Of a DNA stretch of 26,820 nucleotides, positions 1-6,694 are shown one piece after another (position 1 is the stretch's first letter; each line of letters starts with the position of its first letter). The DNA comes from JBOHCT01 sp050699055. GTDB lineage: Bacteria > Actinomycetota > Actinomycetes > Streptosporangiales > JBOHCT01. The stretch lies in contig JBOHCT010000033.1 of NCBI GenBank assembly GCA_050699055.1, forward strand, positions 1-26,820, in the 5' to 3' direction. Below the pieces are notes generated by a model. It did not search any database, was not told the origin of the DNA, and saw only the letters and a list, made by a program, of their open reading frames with translations. Made by a program: the position numbers and the translations under genes.

Positions 1-365
1 GGCCACACCAAGATCGCCCCGGCACTGCGATGGGTGTCACGCCAGCCAATCCGGGCACTGGAGATCCTCGGGCAACCCGCCTGACCAGTCATGACACACC
101 CGAGAACGACTTTGCGCATCGCCGTGGGGAGGGTGGTCCCCGCAGTCGGTGGTTGGCCCCGAGAGAACGATCGTGGTCCCCTCAGCACGGAGTTCCGTCC
201 GCTTTGTCGTTATTTTCGGGACCACAGTTCGGACTGACCATTGGTCGGTAGGCGGTTCCCGAACAGGCTCTTACGAAACCGAGCCGATTGATGTCCGGTT
301 CAGGTTCTGGTGGCCACGGGATCCCTGTACGAATCAGGCTTCGGTGTTTTGCGGCGTCAATTTCC
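1..365. other. intergenic region without a supported gene
   Basis: No reading frame here looks like a protein; the candidate frames are short, Arg/Pro-rich and mutually overlapping. The octamer GTGGTCCC occurs at 133-140 and 173-180, and its reverse complement GGGACCAC at 218-225, so the last two could form a long-loop stem. The base composition is less G/C-rich than in the genes that follow. The stretch lies downstream of the minus-strand dehydrogenase that ends at 366 and may hold its terminator, but no hairpin with a T-run was seen. Confidence 0.5.
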
Positions 366-1361
366 TCAGCGGTCAGGCGCGAGCACCACCCGGACACCGG
401 AGGGGGTCGGCGCGGTCCATGCGTCACTTACCTCGGACAGCGGGCGGGTCTGGAAGTCCACCGTGATGGATCCGTCGGCCAGCATCGCGAACAGCGTCGG
501 CAAGATCTCCGTCATGACCCGCCCGAACGCCTCCCGGGGGACGCTGCCGCCACCTTGCCCCAGGAGCTCGATCCCGGCGCTGCGCAGCACGCCGGCCGGC
601 AGCTCGATCGAGGCTCCGGCCATTTCACCGATCTGCACGTAGCGGGTCCGGTGGAACTCCGCCGCGAGGTCGTTGTTGGCGAGCGCGCGCAGCGTGTGCT
701 CGGCGGGCTCGCCCCACAGGTAGTCCAGGACGAGGTCGAACGGCCGCTCGGCATGGAGCCGGCGGACTTCTGCCTCGACCTGCCCGTCCGCGCTGTCCGC
801 ACCGCCCAACCCGACTGTGGCATCCGCCCCGAGCCCAGTGAGCCGCTCCAGCCGCTCGGCGTTGCGGCCGGCCACCACAACCCGTTCGACACCGAACCCG
901 CGCTTGGCCAGCTGGACCGCGAGCGACCCCGTCACCCCGGTGCCGCCGAGCACGAGCACGCACTGCCCAGGCCGGGTCTGCCCTGCGTACTCCAGCGCGA
1001 ACCAGGCCGAGATGGCCGCGTTCGGCAGCGCAGCGGCGGAGATGTCGTCGATCTCGTCGGGCAGCTCGACAATCAGGTCTGGATTGACCAGCATCCGCTC
1101 GGCCATCGCCCCGCCGGGTGGCGTCGCCCCGGTGTAGACCCGACGGCCGTCTGGCAGGACCGCGACCGCGTCCAGCCCGACCAGGCCCGGCAACTCCAGT
1201 CGCCCGCTGCCGTAGTGCGATCCCGAGACCAGAGCCCGTTCGATGTTTTTCACCGCCGCTGCCCGCACCTCGGCCACGACCAGGTTGCCTGTCGGTACCG
1301 GGTCATCGACGTCGGCGTACCGAGGCGGCCGGCCCAGCTGTTCCACCACTGCTGCCTTCAC
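366..1361 (-). CDS. medium-chain dehydrogenase/reductase, quinone-oxidoreductase-like
   Basis: Predicted 331-residue NAD(P)H-dependent oxidoreductase of the zinc-independent MDR (quinone oxidoreductase) class; the substrate is unknown. The N-terminal GroES-like half (about 1-115) is followed by a Rossmann domain with the glycine-rich GGTGVTG loop at residues 139-145. The stretch AGRNAER (164-170) ends strand beta-2 and its arginines suit NADPH. No cysteine/histidine set for structural zinc is visible. The GTG start at 1361 is chosen because GGAGG lies 4 bases upstream and the protein opens with the typical KAAVVEQLG. The frame continues upstream, but only as antisense of the MarR gene. It is divergent from the MarR gene at 1426 with a palindrome between, which suggests MarR control in response to an electrophile or quinone. 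The family is well supported and the reaction is not. Confidence 0.85.
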   Translation of the reverse strand: MKAAVVEQLGRPPRYADVDDPVPTGNLVVAEVRAAAVKNIERALVSGSHYGSGRLELPGLVGLDAVAVLPDGRRVYTGATPPGGAMAERMLVNPDLIVELPDEIDDISAAALPNAAISAWFALEYAGQTRPGQCVLVLGGTGVTGSLAVQLAKRGFGVERVVVAGRNAERLERLTGLGADATVGLGGADSADGQVEAEVRRLHAERPFDLVLDYLWGEPAEHTLRALANNDLAAEFHRTRYVQIGEMAGASIELPAGVLRSAGIELLGQGGGSVPREAFGRVMTEILPTLFAMLADGSITVDFQTRPLSEVSDAWTAPTPSGVRVVLAPDR

Positions 1362-1378
1362 TTGTCCTCCTGCAACCG

Positions 1379-1402
1379 ATTTTGTTTCCGGAGAAACAAT
1401 AT
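1379..1402. promoter_or_regulatory. palindromic operator candidate for the MarR regulator
   Basis: A 7-base inverted repeat, TTGTTTC (1382-1388) and GAAACAA (1393-1399), is separated by CGGA. It extends to 10-base arms with one mismatch over 1379-1402. It is A/T-rich in a G/C-rich setting and lies midway between the two divergent genes, 17 bases from the dehydrogenase start and 23 from the MarR start. Size and position fit a MarR dimer site. That binding occurs is an inference. Confidence 0.65.
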
Positions 1403-1425
1403 TCTTTCGCCGTGGTCCAGGCAAG

Positions 1426-1947
1426 ATGGTTTCCGTGAGAACCAAGAGCGACGCCATCCGGCAGATCGAGGACCTGGTCGGGCAGGTGACCAGCCGCTTC
1501 GCCGCGGAGGACGACGCTGAGCAGCAGTGGCTGGTCGACCAGTGCTCCCCCGAAGCGGCCAGGCTCGTCTCCCGGCTGAGCGTGCACGCACTCCACCTGC
1601 TCGACGCGATCCCGGTGGAAGGATCGGTCAACATCGTCGGCCTGTCCCGCGCCACCGGGGTACCCAAGGGCACCGTGTCGAAGACCGTGCACCGCCTCAT
1701 CGCCGACGGCTTGGTCGCCCGGCACCGGCTCCCGGACAACCGCAAGGAGGTCCACCTACGCCTGACCCGGACCGGCGCGGAGATCCGGCAGGCCCACCGG
1801 AGCCTGCACGAACAGATGGGCCACGAGCTCGACACGTTCCTCGACCGCTACAGCGCCGCAGAGCTCGCGGTCGTCACCCGGGTGCTGGAAGACCTCAACC
1901 GGATGCCACGCGAGGGCTTGCGTTTCCGGCCGGACCTGCTCGACTGA
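1426..1947 (+). CDS. MarR-family transcriptional regulator
   Basis: A 173-residue winged-helix regulator. Helices at about 45-62 lead into the DNA-binding core: helix-turn-helix near residues 69-94, with the recognition helix in PKGTVSKTVHRLIADGLV, then the wing DNRKEVHLRLT (104-114) with the conserved Asp-Arg pair. The C-terminal helix (about 118-160) would form the dimer interface. The ATG at 1426 gives the family's usual length; the longer frame back to 1243 would run through the operator and into the divergent gene. It probably represses itself and the adjacent dehydrogenase through the palindrome at 1379-1402. The ligand is unknown. No cysteine pair typical of redox-sensing OhrR is obvious; Cys40 is the only candidate. 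Confidence 0.9.
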   Translation: MVSVRTKSDAIRQIEDLVGQVTSRFAAEDDAEQQWLVDQCSPEAARLVSRLSVHALHLLDAIPVEGSVNIVGLSRATGVPKGTVSKTVHRLIADGLVARHRLPDNRKEVHLRLTRTGAEIRQAHRSLHEQMGHELDTFLDRYSAAELAVVTRVLEDLNRMPREGLRFRPDLLD

Positions 1948-1967
1948 CCTGTTCGCAGGGGATCCAT

Positions 1968-2033
1968 ATGCGTAAGTGGTTGGGTAAGCGGACGGCGGTG
2001 GGAGTGTTATCCGCGACGCTTGCGGTAGGCGGC
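1968..2033 (+). pseudogene. possible orphan signal-peptide start of a lost exported-protein gene
   Basis: An ATG at 1968 with AGGGG about 8 bases upstream opens 22 codons that read like a secretion signal: Lys/Arg-rich start (MRKWLGKRT), then a hydrophobic run (AVGVLSATLAV). After that the frame runs only as antisense through the neighbouring minus-strand gene, whose stop is at 2007-2009 inside this stretch. The simplest reading is a gene cut off after its first exon-sized piece, with the rest lost. It may also be chance. Confidence 0.3.
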
Positions 2034-2602
2034 CGCTACCCCTCCCAGGAGCGGCCCCCACAACAGCAGCGGCGCGTAGGCGGCGACCGCGGCCAGCCCC
2101 TGCCAGTCGTGGAAGTTGAGGGGGAGGCCCGCCGCGAGCGGGCCGCCGTCGATTCGCTGCCCGAGTGCGAAGCTGATCGCCGCCCACGTCCACAGCAGCG
2201 TCAAGACGGCCGCGCCGAGTGCAGCGGGGACCACGGCAACCAGAGTCGGCACGCTCCGACCGCGCAGGACGGGGAGCCATCGCGGAACACCTCATCCCAC
2301 CTGGCGACCAGCCCGATAGCCGCCGCCGCCAGTTCGGACACGATCGACAGCAGGACCACGTACAGCCCGAGCGACACCCCCGGCACCCCGGACGGGGCGT
2401 CGCCGGCGCCGATAGGGCCGTCAGCGATCGGCGCATGGAAGGTGCACACGGCGACCCGCCACAGGCTGGCAGGCAGCACGGTAAACGGGATGGCGTACGC
2501 GGCGACCCGCGCCCAGCGGGGGACCCCGGCCACGGCGGTGTGAGCGGCGGCCCAGGCGTTGCACAAACGGCCGACCGGCGTCACGTCGGCGACGGTAGTC
2601 AT
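2007..2602 (-). pseudogene. multi-spanning membrane protein split by a one-base frameshift
   Basis: Two minus-strand frames join into one protein of about 198 residues. The first, from ATG 2602 (AGGAAG upstream), gives residues 1 to about 107 with two or three hydrophobic segments and ends in RWDEVF. The second picks up with PRWLPVLRGRSVP, two more hydrophobic segments and a basic end (AAYRKRRG) at the 2007 stop. Adding one C to the CC at + strand 2284-2285 restores a continuous frame (GTG TTC CCG CGA TGG). The family resembles small actinobacterial four-helix membrane proteins of unknown role; I do not recognise a named domain. It is either a real inactivating deletion or a sequencing error in a short C run. 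Confidence 0.65.
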
Positions 2603-2674
2603 GTGTGCTTCCTTCGGATCGGGACCTGTGCCCGACTGGCTGTTTCGAATCTGCCAACCGCGGCGGAAGGTTCC

Positions 2675-2716
2675 ATCTCCCGCAGGAGGTGGACCCCTCC
2701 CCCGCAGGAGGGAGAT
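2675..2716. repeat. nested inverted repeat
   Basis: Outer arms ATCTCCC (2675-2681) and GGGAGAT (2710-2716) enclose an inner stem GGAGG (2685-2689)/CCTCC (2696-2700) with a six-base loop. The stretch also contains a direct repeat of CCCGCAGGAGG. It lies between the broken membrane-protein gene and the truncated cupin gene. It could be a terminator for the minus-strand cupin/DUF4267 unit or a scar of the rearrangement that removed the cupin 3' end. No T-run is present. Confidence 0.4.
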
Positions 2717-2749
2717 CCTCAGCTCCCGGTCGAGAAAGCCGGCGGATCC

Positions 2750-2959
2750 CTATCCCACCGGCGCGATGCGTCCAACGCCATCGGCTCGGACGGCAGCGCC
2801 CCCGCCGTCGGTCAAGCTGACCCGCTGGGTGGACAGCGCCCCGCCGGTCGAGCTGCTGTCGGCCAGCAGCCGGATGGTGGTCGGGGCACGGCCGATCACT
2901 TCCGCCTCCGCGGAGCGGACGATCACCGACTCGTCGAAGTCCGGCACGATCAGCGACAT
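2750..2959 (-). pseudogene. truncated cupin-domain protein (N-terminal fragment)
   Basis: The ATG at 2959 has AAGGAG about 8 bases upstream and opens MSLIVPDFDESVIVR, then an APTTIRLLADSS segment and ALSTQRVSLTDG. This matches the N-terminus of small actinobacterial cupin proteins, which run to about 150-190 residues and go on with a His-rich metal-binding motif. Here the frame turns into a Gly/Ala/Arg tail and stops after 69 residues; no HxH motif or beta-barrel follows in any frame. It lies 26 bases downstream of the DUF4267 gene on the same strand and was probably cotranscribed with it. I infer a 3' truncation. Confidence 0.55.
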
Positions 2960-2985
2960 CTGTATGACTCCTTGCCCGGGGACGA

Positions 2986-3354
2986 TCAGATCGCGAAGAG
3001 CAGGGCGGCGTCGATGAGCACGACTACGGCGGTGGCGAAGTGGATGCCGAAGGCGGTCGCCTTCGTGCCGCCGTGCCGCAGGACGATGAGCGTGTCGCCG
3101 AGCGGGGCGAGGGCGACGACAAGCATGAACCAGCCGGCGGCGTGGGCGCCTGCGAGGGCGAGCAGGACGAGGCCGAGAATGCCGTAGCTGGAGTCGCGCA
3201 AGCCCTTGATGGTCAGGTAGGCGTCTCCGCCTTCCTTGGCGGGGATGCCGTAGCCGGCGGCCGCGGCTCGGGGCACCACGAGGAACCGCACGCCGATGAC
3301 GATGATGAAGGCGCTGAGCAGGATGGCCAGGCCGTAGGCGATGAGGGTGAGCAT
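2986..3354 (-). CDS. DUF4267-type small membrane protein
   Basis: A 122-residue integral membrane protein of unknown function. Four hydrophobic segments are visible: about 3-25 (after MLTLIAYGLAILL), 58-74, 76-92 and 100-120. The loop between the first two holds the family-like GYGIPAKEGGDAYLTIKGLR, which leads me to DUF4267. The ATG at 3354 has AGGAG about 6 bases upstream. It is divergent from the TetR gene, with an imperfect palindrome over the likely promoter, so TetR control is likely. The truncated cupin gene follows 26 bases downstream. Confidence 0.75.
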   Translation of the reverse strand: MLTLIAYGLAILLSAFIIVIGVRFLVVPRAAAAGYGIPAKEGGDAYLTIKGLRDSSYGILGLVLLALAGAHAAGWFMLVVALAPLGDTLIVLRHGGTKATAFGIHFATAVVVLIDAALLFAI

Positions 3355-3393
3355 TGTTCTCTCCTGTTAGCAACGCTAGGGACGCAGGCGACG

Positions 3394-3411
3394 CTACCAT
3401 AGCCACGGTAG
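3394..3411. promoter_or_regulatory. imperfect palindrome, TetR operator candidate
   Basis: Arms CTACC (3394-3398) and GGTAG (3407-3411) are part of an 18-base dyad with 7 of 9 pairs matching. On the minus strand it contains TATGGT, a possible -10 box for the DUF4267 gene. It sits 39 bases upstream of DUF4267 and 28 upstream of the TetR start, where a repressor could block both. Binding is inferred. Confidence 0.5.
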
Positions 3412-3439
3412 GTTGACTAGCGCTGATAGGATACCTGCC

Positions 3440-4012
3440 ATGTCTATTCGGGCGCGCCGGGAGCGCGAGCGGGCAGAGCGGGAGCGGTTGATCGTCACGA
3501 CCGCGCGGGAACTGGCCGAGGCCGAGGGGTGGGACGCGGTGACCACACGGCGGCTCGCCGCGGAGATCGAGTACAGCCAGCCGGTTCTCTACAGCCATTT
3601 CTCCGGCAAGGACGCCATCATGACCGCGGTCGCGGTGGAGGGCTTTGCCGACCTCGCCGCCGCGCTGCGCGCGGCCCGTACCTCGGCGGCCGGCCCACGG
3701 CAGGCGCTCGCCGACGCCGCCGCCTCCCACGCCGCGTTCGCCGAGCGACGACCGGCACTGTACGACGCGATGTTCACCCACGGGGTCGACCTGCAGTTCG
3801 CCACCCCCGAAGCGCCGGCCGTCCTGCGCGAGGCCTTCGCCGAGCTACGCGAGACTGTGCGGCCGCTAGCGGGAGACGACGATCTGGAGACGCTCGCGGA
3901 GACCTTCCGGAGCGGGCTGCACGGCCTCCTCACGCTCATGCGCGACGGTAGGCTCCGGCGCGAGCATCACGGGCAACGGCTGGCGCTCCTGATCAGGCGC
4001 TTCTCGAGCTGA
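3440..4012 (+). CDS. TetR/AcrR-family transcriptional regulator
   Basis: A 190-residue regulator. The N-terminal Arg/Glu-rich helix (MSIRARRERERAERER) leads to the TetR DNA-binding domain at about 15-62. The helix-turn-helix reads VTTRRLAAEIEYSQPVLYSHF and is followed by SGKDAI, a typical variant of the family's Y-x-H-F-x-x-K-x-x-L ending. The C-terminal ligand domain (65-190) resembles the TetR_C_33/WHG type. ATG 3440 is preferred, with AGGA about 9 bases upstream; a TTG at 3413 would add nine residues. It is divergent from DUF4267 and likely represses it and itself. The ligand is unknown. Confidence 0.85.
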   Translation: MSIRARRERERAERERLIVTTARELAEAEGWDAVTTRRLAAEIEYSQPVLYSHFSGKDAIMTAVAVEGFADLAAALRAARTSAAGPRQALADAAASHAAFAERRPALYDAMFTHGVDLQFATPEAPAVLREAFAELRETVRPLAGDDDLETLAETFRSGLHGLLTLMRDGRLRREHHGQRLALLIRRFSS

Positions 4013-4021
4013 CCCCGAGGG

Positions 4022-4196
4022 TCAGCGGGCACGGCGGTGACCACGGCGGTCGCCCTCGGTGCGGACCCAGATCGGGTCGTCGAGGGTCATCTCCGCCAGG
4101 GGACCGGTGGCGGGCAGCCGCTGCGGGGTGGCGGCGAGCAGCGTGCCGTCGCCGCGGCGGAGGATGTCCAGCCGGCCGCCGCGGTGACGGCGTCCC
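4022..4196 (-). pseudogene. possible C-terminal remnant of an unidentified protein
   Basis: On the minus strand the frame GRLDILRRGDG, then LLAATPQRLPATG, LAEMTLDDPIWVRTEG, stops at 4022. The amino-acid mix is protein-like, unlike the Arg-rich shadow frames nearby. It has no start codon of its own: upstream in frame it runs into the 3' end of the hydrolase gene, which uses another frame. It could be the tail of a lost gene, or a former C-terminal extension of the hydrolase reached by frameshift. I do not recognise the family. Confidence 0.3.
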
Positions 4197-5036
4197 TCAC
4201 CTATCCCCGGTGAGCAGCCCTCCGAGCTGCGCGGCGAACTCTCCCGGGTACTCGGCGTAGCCGGAATGGCCACCGGGGAACTCGATCACGTCCCGGCCCA
4301 GCCGCTCCCCGAGAACGAGGTTGGGACGGAAGGGCATGTGTTCCCGTGAGTCGCGGCCCCCGGCCAGAACGATCCGATCGGCGACGGCGACCAGCGCGTG
4401 GAGGTCGGGCTCGTAAGAGGGGTACTGGCGCAGTTCGTGCTCCATCCAGAACGCCATGTTGTCCTGCGCCCGCTCCACCATCGCCGTCAGCTCCGACGGA
4501 AGCTCGGCGGCTGTGGGCGGCCCGACCGCCTGGTCCGTCCCGACCCCGGCCCCGAAGTGTGCCATCGCCGGCCACAACCCGTCCGTGCGGTTGATCTCGT
4601 ACACCTGGTCGAGGAACGCGGCCCACTTCGCTGGATCGGGCAGCAGCGCCAGTATCGGCGGCTCGTGCAGGACGACGGTACGCACCGCGTCTGGATGCCG
4701 GGTCACCAGGTCCAGCGCGACGATCGCACCGGAGCTGCTGCCGAACACGTGGGCGGGCCCGCCGCCATGGTGCTCGATCAGGCGGAGCGAGTCGTCTGTG
4801 TCGGTGGCAATCCGCGTGCCCTCGTCCACCGGGCCGTCGACGGGGCTGCGCACGAACCCCCGCCGGTCGTAGGTGACAACGGTGAAGCGCTCGGCGAGAT
4901 CTGCCGCCACCCCCTGGTAGATCGTCGAGTCACCGTTGCCGCCGACGACGAACAGCAGCAACGGCCCGGAGCCCCTGGTCTCGCAGTACAGCCGCGCGCC
5001 GGGCATGGACACCGACTCGACGACCGGTTCGTCCAT
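4197..5036 (-). CDS. alpha/beta hydrolase
   Basis: A 279-residue alpha/beta-hydrolase fold protein, probably cytoplasmic; no signal peptide is visible. The oxyanion segment FVVGGNGDS (29-37) comes first, then YDRRGFVRS (57-64). The nucleophile elbow is GSSSG (99-103) with Ser101. The acid is likely Asp229 in LAGGRDSRE, and the base His257 in FPGGHSGYAEYP. The triad is complete. A cap region lies at about 135-205. Esterase, lipase or haloperoxidase-like activity is possible and the substrate cannot be assigned. ATG 5036 follows a weak GGGCGG. It lies 68 bases downstream of the VOC gene on the same strand and may be cotranscribed. Confidence 0.85.
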   Translation of the reverse strand: MDEPVVESVSMPGARLYCETRGSGPLLLFVVGGNGDSTIYQGVAADLAERFTVVTYDRRGFVRSPVDGPVDEGTRIATDTDDSLRLIEHHGGGPAHVFGSSSGAIVALDLVTRHPDAVRTVVLHEPPILALLPDPAKWAAFLDQVYEINRTDGLWPAMAHFGAGVGTDQAVGPPTAAELPSELTAMVERAQDNMAFWMEHELRQYPSYEPDLHALVAVADRIVLAGGRDSREHMPFRPNLVLGERLGRDVIEFPGGHSGYAEYPGEFAAQLGGLLTGDR

Positions 5037-5104
5037 CCGCCCACTGTAGCCCTGCCGCCACGGTCCGGAACCCCGCCGCCGCGCCGTGCTCCCTTGCCTT
5101 ACGG

Positions 5105-5572
5105 CTACTCGGCCGCCCGCTGCAACGCCGCGATGTCGATCTTGCCCATCTGGAGCATCGCCTGCATGACCCGCTGCGACTTCTCGCGGTCGGGATCGCT
5201 GATCAGCTCCGGCAACACGGTGGGGACGATCTGCCATGACAGGCCGTACTTGTCCTTCAACCAGCCGCAGGGTCCTTCTTCCCCGCCCTCGGCGAGACTG
5301 CTCCAGAACGCGTCGACCTCCTCTTGGGTCTCGCAGTGCACCTGGAACGAGACGGCCTCGCTGAACGTGAACTGGGGCCCGCCGTTCAGCGCGACGAACT
5401 CCTGGCCGTCCAGCTCGAAGGTGACGGTCATCACAGTCCCCTCCGGTCCAGGCCCAGCCTCGCCGTAGCGACTGACATCCACGATCCTGGAGTTGGGGAA
5501 AATCGCGGTGTACAACTTCGCCGCCTCTTCGGCCTCTGTGTCGAACCACAGGCACGGGCTGATCTTTTGCAT
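5105..5572 (-). CDS. VOC-fold protein (PhnB/3-demethylubiquinone methyltransferase-like)
   Basis: A 155-residue protein of the glyoxalase/VOC superfamily. It matches the PhnB-like group often labelled 3-demethylubiquinone-9 3-methyltransferase. Visible marks are ISPCLWFDTEAEEAAKLY near the start, NSRI at 27-30, FVALNGGPQFTFSEAVSF in the middle, CGWLKDKYGLSWQIVP, and the C-terminal block RVMQAMLQMGKIDIAAL. The methyltransferase label is historical; these proteins lack an AdoMet site and their reaction is unknown. ATG 5572 has GAGAGGA about 8 bases upstream. It lies just upstream of the hydrolase in the same direction. Confidence 0.9.
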   Translation of the reverse strand: MQKISPCLWFDTEAEEAAKLYTAIFPNSRIVDVSRYGEAGPGPEGTVMTVTFELDGQEFVALNGGPQFTFSEAVSFQVHCETQEEVDAFWSSLAEGGEEGPCGWLKDKYGLSWQIVPTVLPELISDPDREKSQRVMQAMLQMGKIDIAALQRAAE

Positions 5573-5894
5573 GTTCTCGTCCTCTCTCGACTGTTGCCGC
5601 CCGGTCGCTTGCCTGTCTGGTTCGACTCGCTCGGTGGGGCAAACTCATCGCTCGCCAGCGGTGATCTCCCCGGCGACCCGGTGCCGAAGAGAGAGATGGT
5701 GCGCGGACCGGTTCGTGGACCGAGGACCCGGTAAACTATCGTGTGCCGAGAGCGTCCTGACGGACCGCCCTGTCCTCGCGCCGTCGGTGCGCGTAGTGTA
5801 CCCGAGTGCATCTATGGTAGGCAGAAGGCTTGCGGCTCGAGTCCGTAAGGGCGCTCCAGGTCGGTTTGTTGTGGGCACGTGCCGACCGGTGTCT
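5573..5894. promoter_or_regulatory. intergenic region upstream of tRNA-Met
   Basis: No protein gene is supported. A possible -10 box TAAACT lies at 5732-5737 without a good -35. A GGTCGG (5859-5864)/CCGACC (5882-5887) stem encloses the palindrome GGCACGTGCC (5874-5883) just before the tRNA. A tRNA-like 3' half occurs at 5831-5858 (separate entry). The promoter for the VOC gene on the minus strand should also lie here, near 5600-5700. Confidence 0.4.
5831..5858 (+). other. tRNA-like T-arm plus acceptor end, possible tRNA relic
   Basis: TGCGG (5831-5835), a seven-base loop CTCGAGT and CCGTA (5843-5847) form a five-pair T-arm with one G-T pair. AGGGCGC, T and CCA follow at 5848-5858 as an acceptor 3' strand would. 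GCGCCGT at 5778-5784 could pair with the acceptor strand with one mismatch. The middle does not fold into convincing D and anticodon arms, and the T-loop lacks the usual TTC. In mycobacteria thrT sits just upstream of metT, so a degraded tRNA is plausible; chance is also possible. Confidence 0.3.
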
Positions 5895-5968
5895 GGCGGA
5901 GTAGCTCAGCCTGGTAGAGCAAGCGGCTCATAATCGCTGTGTCGTCGGTTCAAATCCGGCCTCCGCTA
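5895..5968 (+). tRNA. tRNA-Met (CAT), elongator type
   Basis: A complete 74-base cloverleaf. Acceptor GGCGGAG/CTCCGCT closes with a G-T first pair and discriminator A5968. The D-arm is GCTC/GAGC with GG in the loop. The anticodon arm AGCGG-CTCATAA-TCGCT carries CAT at 5929-5931. The variable loop is GTGTC, and the T-arm is GTCGG-TTCAAAT-CCGGC. CCA is not encoded. The anticodon stem lacks the three G-C pairs of an initiator, so it is elongator Met; tRNA-Ile2 (lysidine) is formally possible but the place before rpmG matches metT. Confidence 0.93.
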
Positions 5969-6028
5969 CGCCCACGGTCGCCTTCCGGCGGCCGGTCCTT
6001 GTCCGTCCAGTGAGAAAGGCACTCCATC

Positions 6029-6193
6029 GTGGCTGCCACCGACGTCCGACCCAAGATCACGCTGGCCTGCCAGGAGTGCAAGCATCGCAACTACATCACG
6101 CGGAAGAACCGCCGCAACAATCCCGACCGGCTGGAGATGCGCAAGTACTGCCCCAACTGCCGGACGCACCGCGCCCACCGCGAGACGCGCTGA
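6029..6193 (+). CDS. rpmG: 50S ribosomal protein L33
   Basis: A 54-residue L33. The GTG start at 6029 is set by AGAAAGG 10-16 bases upstream, and the protein reads VAATDVRPKITLACQECKHR. Cys14 and Cys17 (CQEC) with Cys41 and Cys44 (CPNC) form a zinc ribbon, so this is the zinc-containing (C+) paralogue; many actinobacteria carry a second, zinc-free form elsewhere that Zur controls. KNRRNNPDRLEMRKYCPNC is typical of L33. It lies 60 bases after tRNA-Met and 36 before the hadA-like gene, the standard actinobacterial order. Confidence 0.95.
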   Translation: MAATDVRPKITLACQECKHRNYITRKNRRNNPDRLEMRKYCPNCRTHRAHRETR

Positions 6194-6229
6194 CCGCGTG
6201 GGCGGCGGAAAGTTCGGAGGGATGGGCTG

Positions 6230-6694
6230 ATGCCGATCAACCGCGACTTCGTCGGGCGCACGTACCCACCGAGTGAGCCGTATGAGGTGGGTCGGGAGAA
6301 GATCCGCGAGTTCGCCGAGGCGATCGGCGACCCCAACCCCGCGTACCGCGACCGCGAGGAGGCCCGCGCGCTCGGTCACCGCGACGTCGTCGCGCCGCCG
6401 ACGTTCCCGATCGTGATCTCGATGCGGGTCGCCGCGCGCGCGGTCGCCGACCCCGAGCTCGCTGTCGACTACAGCATGGTCGTCCACGGTGAGCAGCGCT
6501 TCGAGTACACCCGGCCGGTGTACGCAGGCGACGTCCTCACCGGGTCGCTGTCGATCGCCGACATCCGGGCCGCGGGCCGCAACGAGCTGCTCACGACGAA
6601 GGTCGACCTGACCACCGCAGACGGCGAGCACGTCTGCACGGCGTACTCGACCCTGGTCGTCCGCGGCGGCGCGGAGCAGGAGGAGGGCTCATGA
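6230..6694 (+). CDS. hadA: MaoC-type acyl dehydratase, HadA-like subunit
   Basis: A 154-residue hot-dog fold protein of the FAS1-DH/MaoC N-terminal type, the counterpart of mycobacterial HadA. Visible marks are the Y-x-V-x-x-E-x-I-R-E-F opening, GDPNPAY (33-39) and VVAPPTFPIV. GDPNPAY has tyrosine where catalytic subunits have histidine, so this is the substrate-binding, non-catalytic partner. In mycobacteria HadAB dehydrates 3-hydroxyacyl-ACP in FAS-II mycolate synthesis. This window has no hadC, and in a non-mycolate host the acyl substrate is unknown. ATG 6230 has GGAGG 9 bases upstream. The TGA stop overlaps an ATG (ATGA, 6691-6694). Confidence 0.85.
   Translation: MPINRDFVGRTYPPSEPYEVGREKIREFAEAIGDPNPAYRDREEARALGHRDVVAPPTFPIVISMRVAARAVADPELAVDYSMVVHGEQRFEYTRPVYAGDVLTGSLSIADIRAAGRNELLTTKVDLTTADGEHVCTAYSTLVVRGGAEQEEGS

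Noticed and set aside
182..427. 81-codon minus-strand frame before the dehydrogenase end
   Set aside because: The middle reads somewhat protein-like, but it overlaps the dehydrogenase 3' end, has no ribosome-binding site and matches no family I know.
288..1520. 410-codon plus-strand frame across the dehydrogenase gene
   Set aside because: It is antisense to a clear MDR protein, is Arg/Pro/Gly-rich and shows no domain; a shadow frame of G/C-rich coding DNA.
1960..1970. GGATCCATATG, which looks like joined BamHI and NdeI cloning sites at the orphan signal-peptide start
   Set aside because: Eleven bases can occur by chance, no vector sequence flanks it and the neighbouring DNA has normal host composition.
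2750..3781. 343-codon minus-strand frame covering cupin, DUF4267 and part of TetR
   Set aside because: Only its last 69 codons (from 2959) look like a real protein; the rest is antisense or out of frame with better genes.
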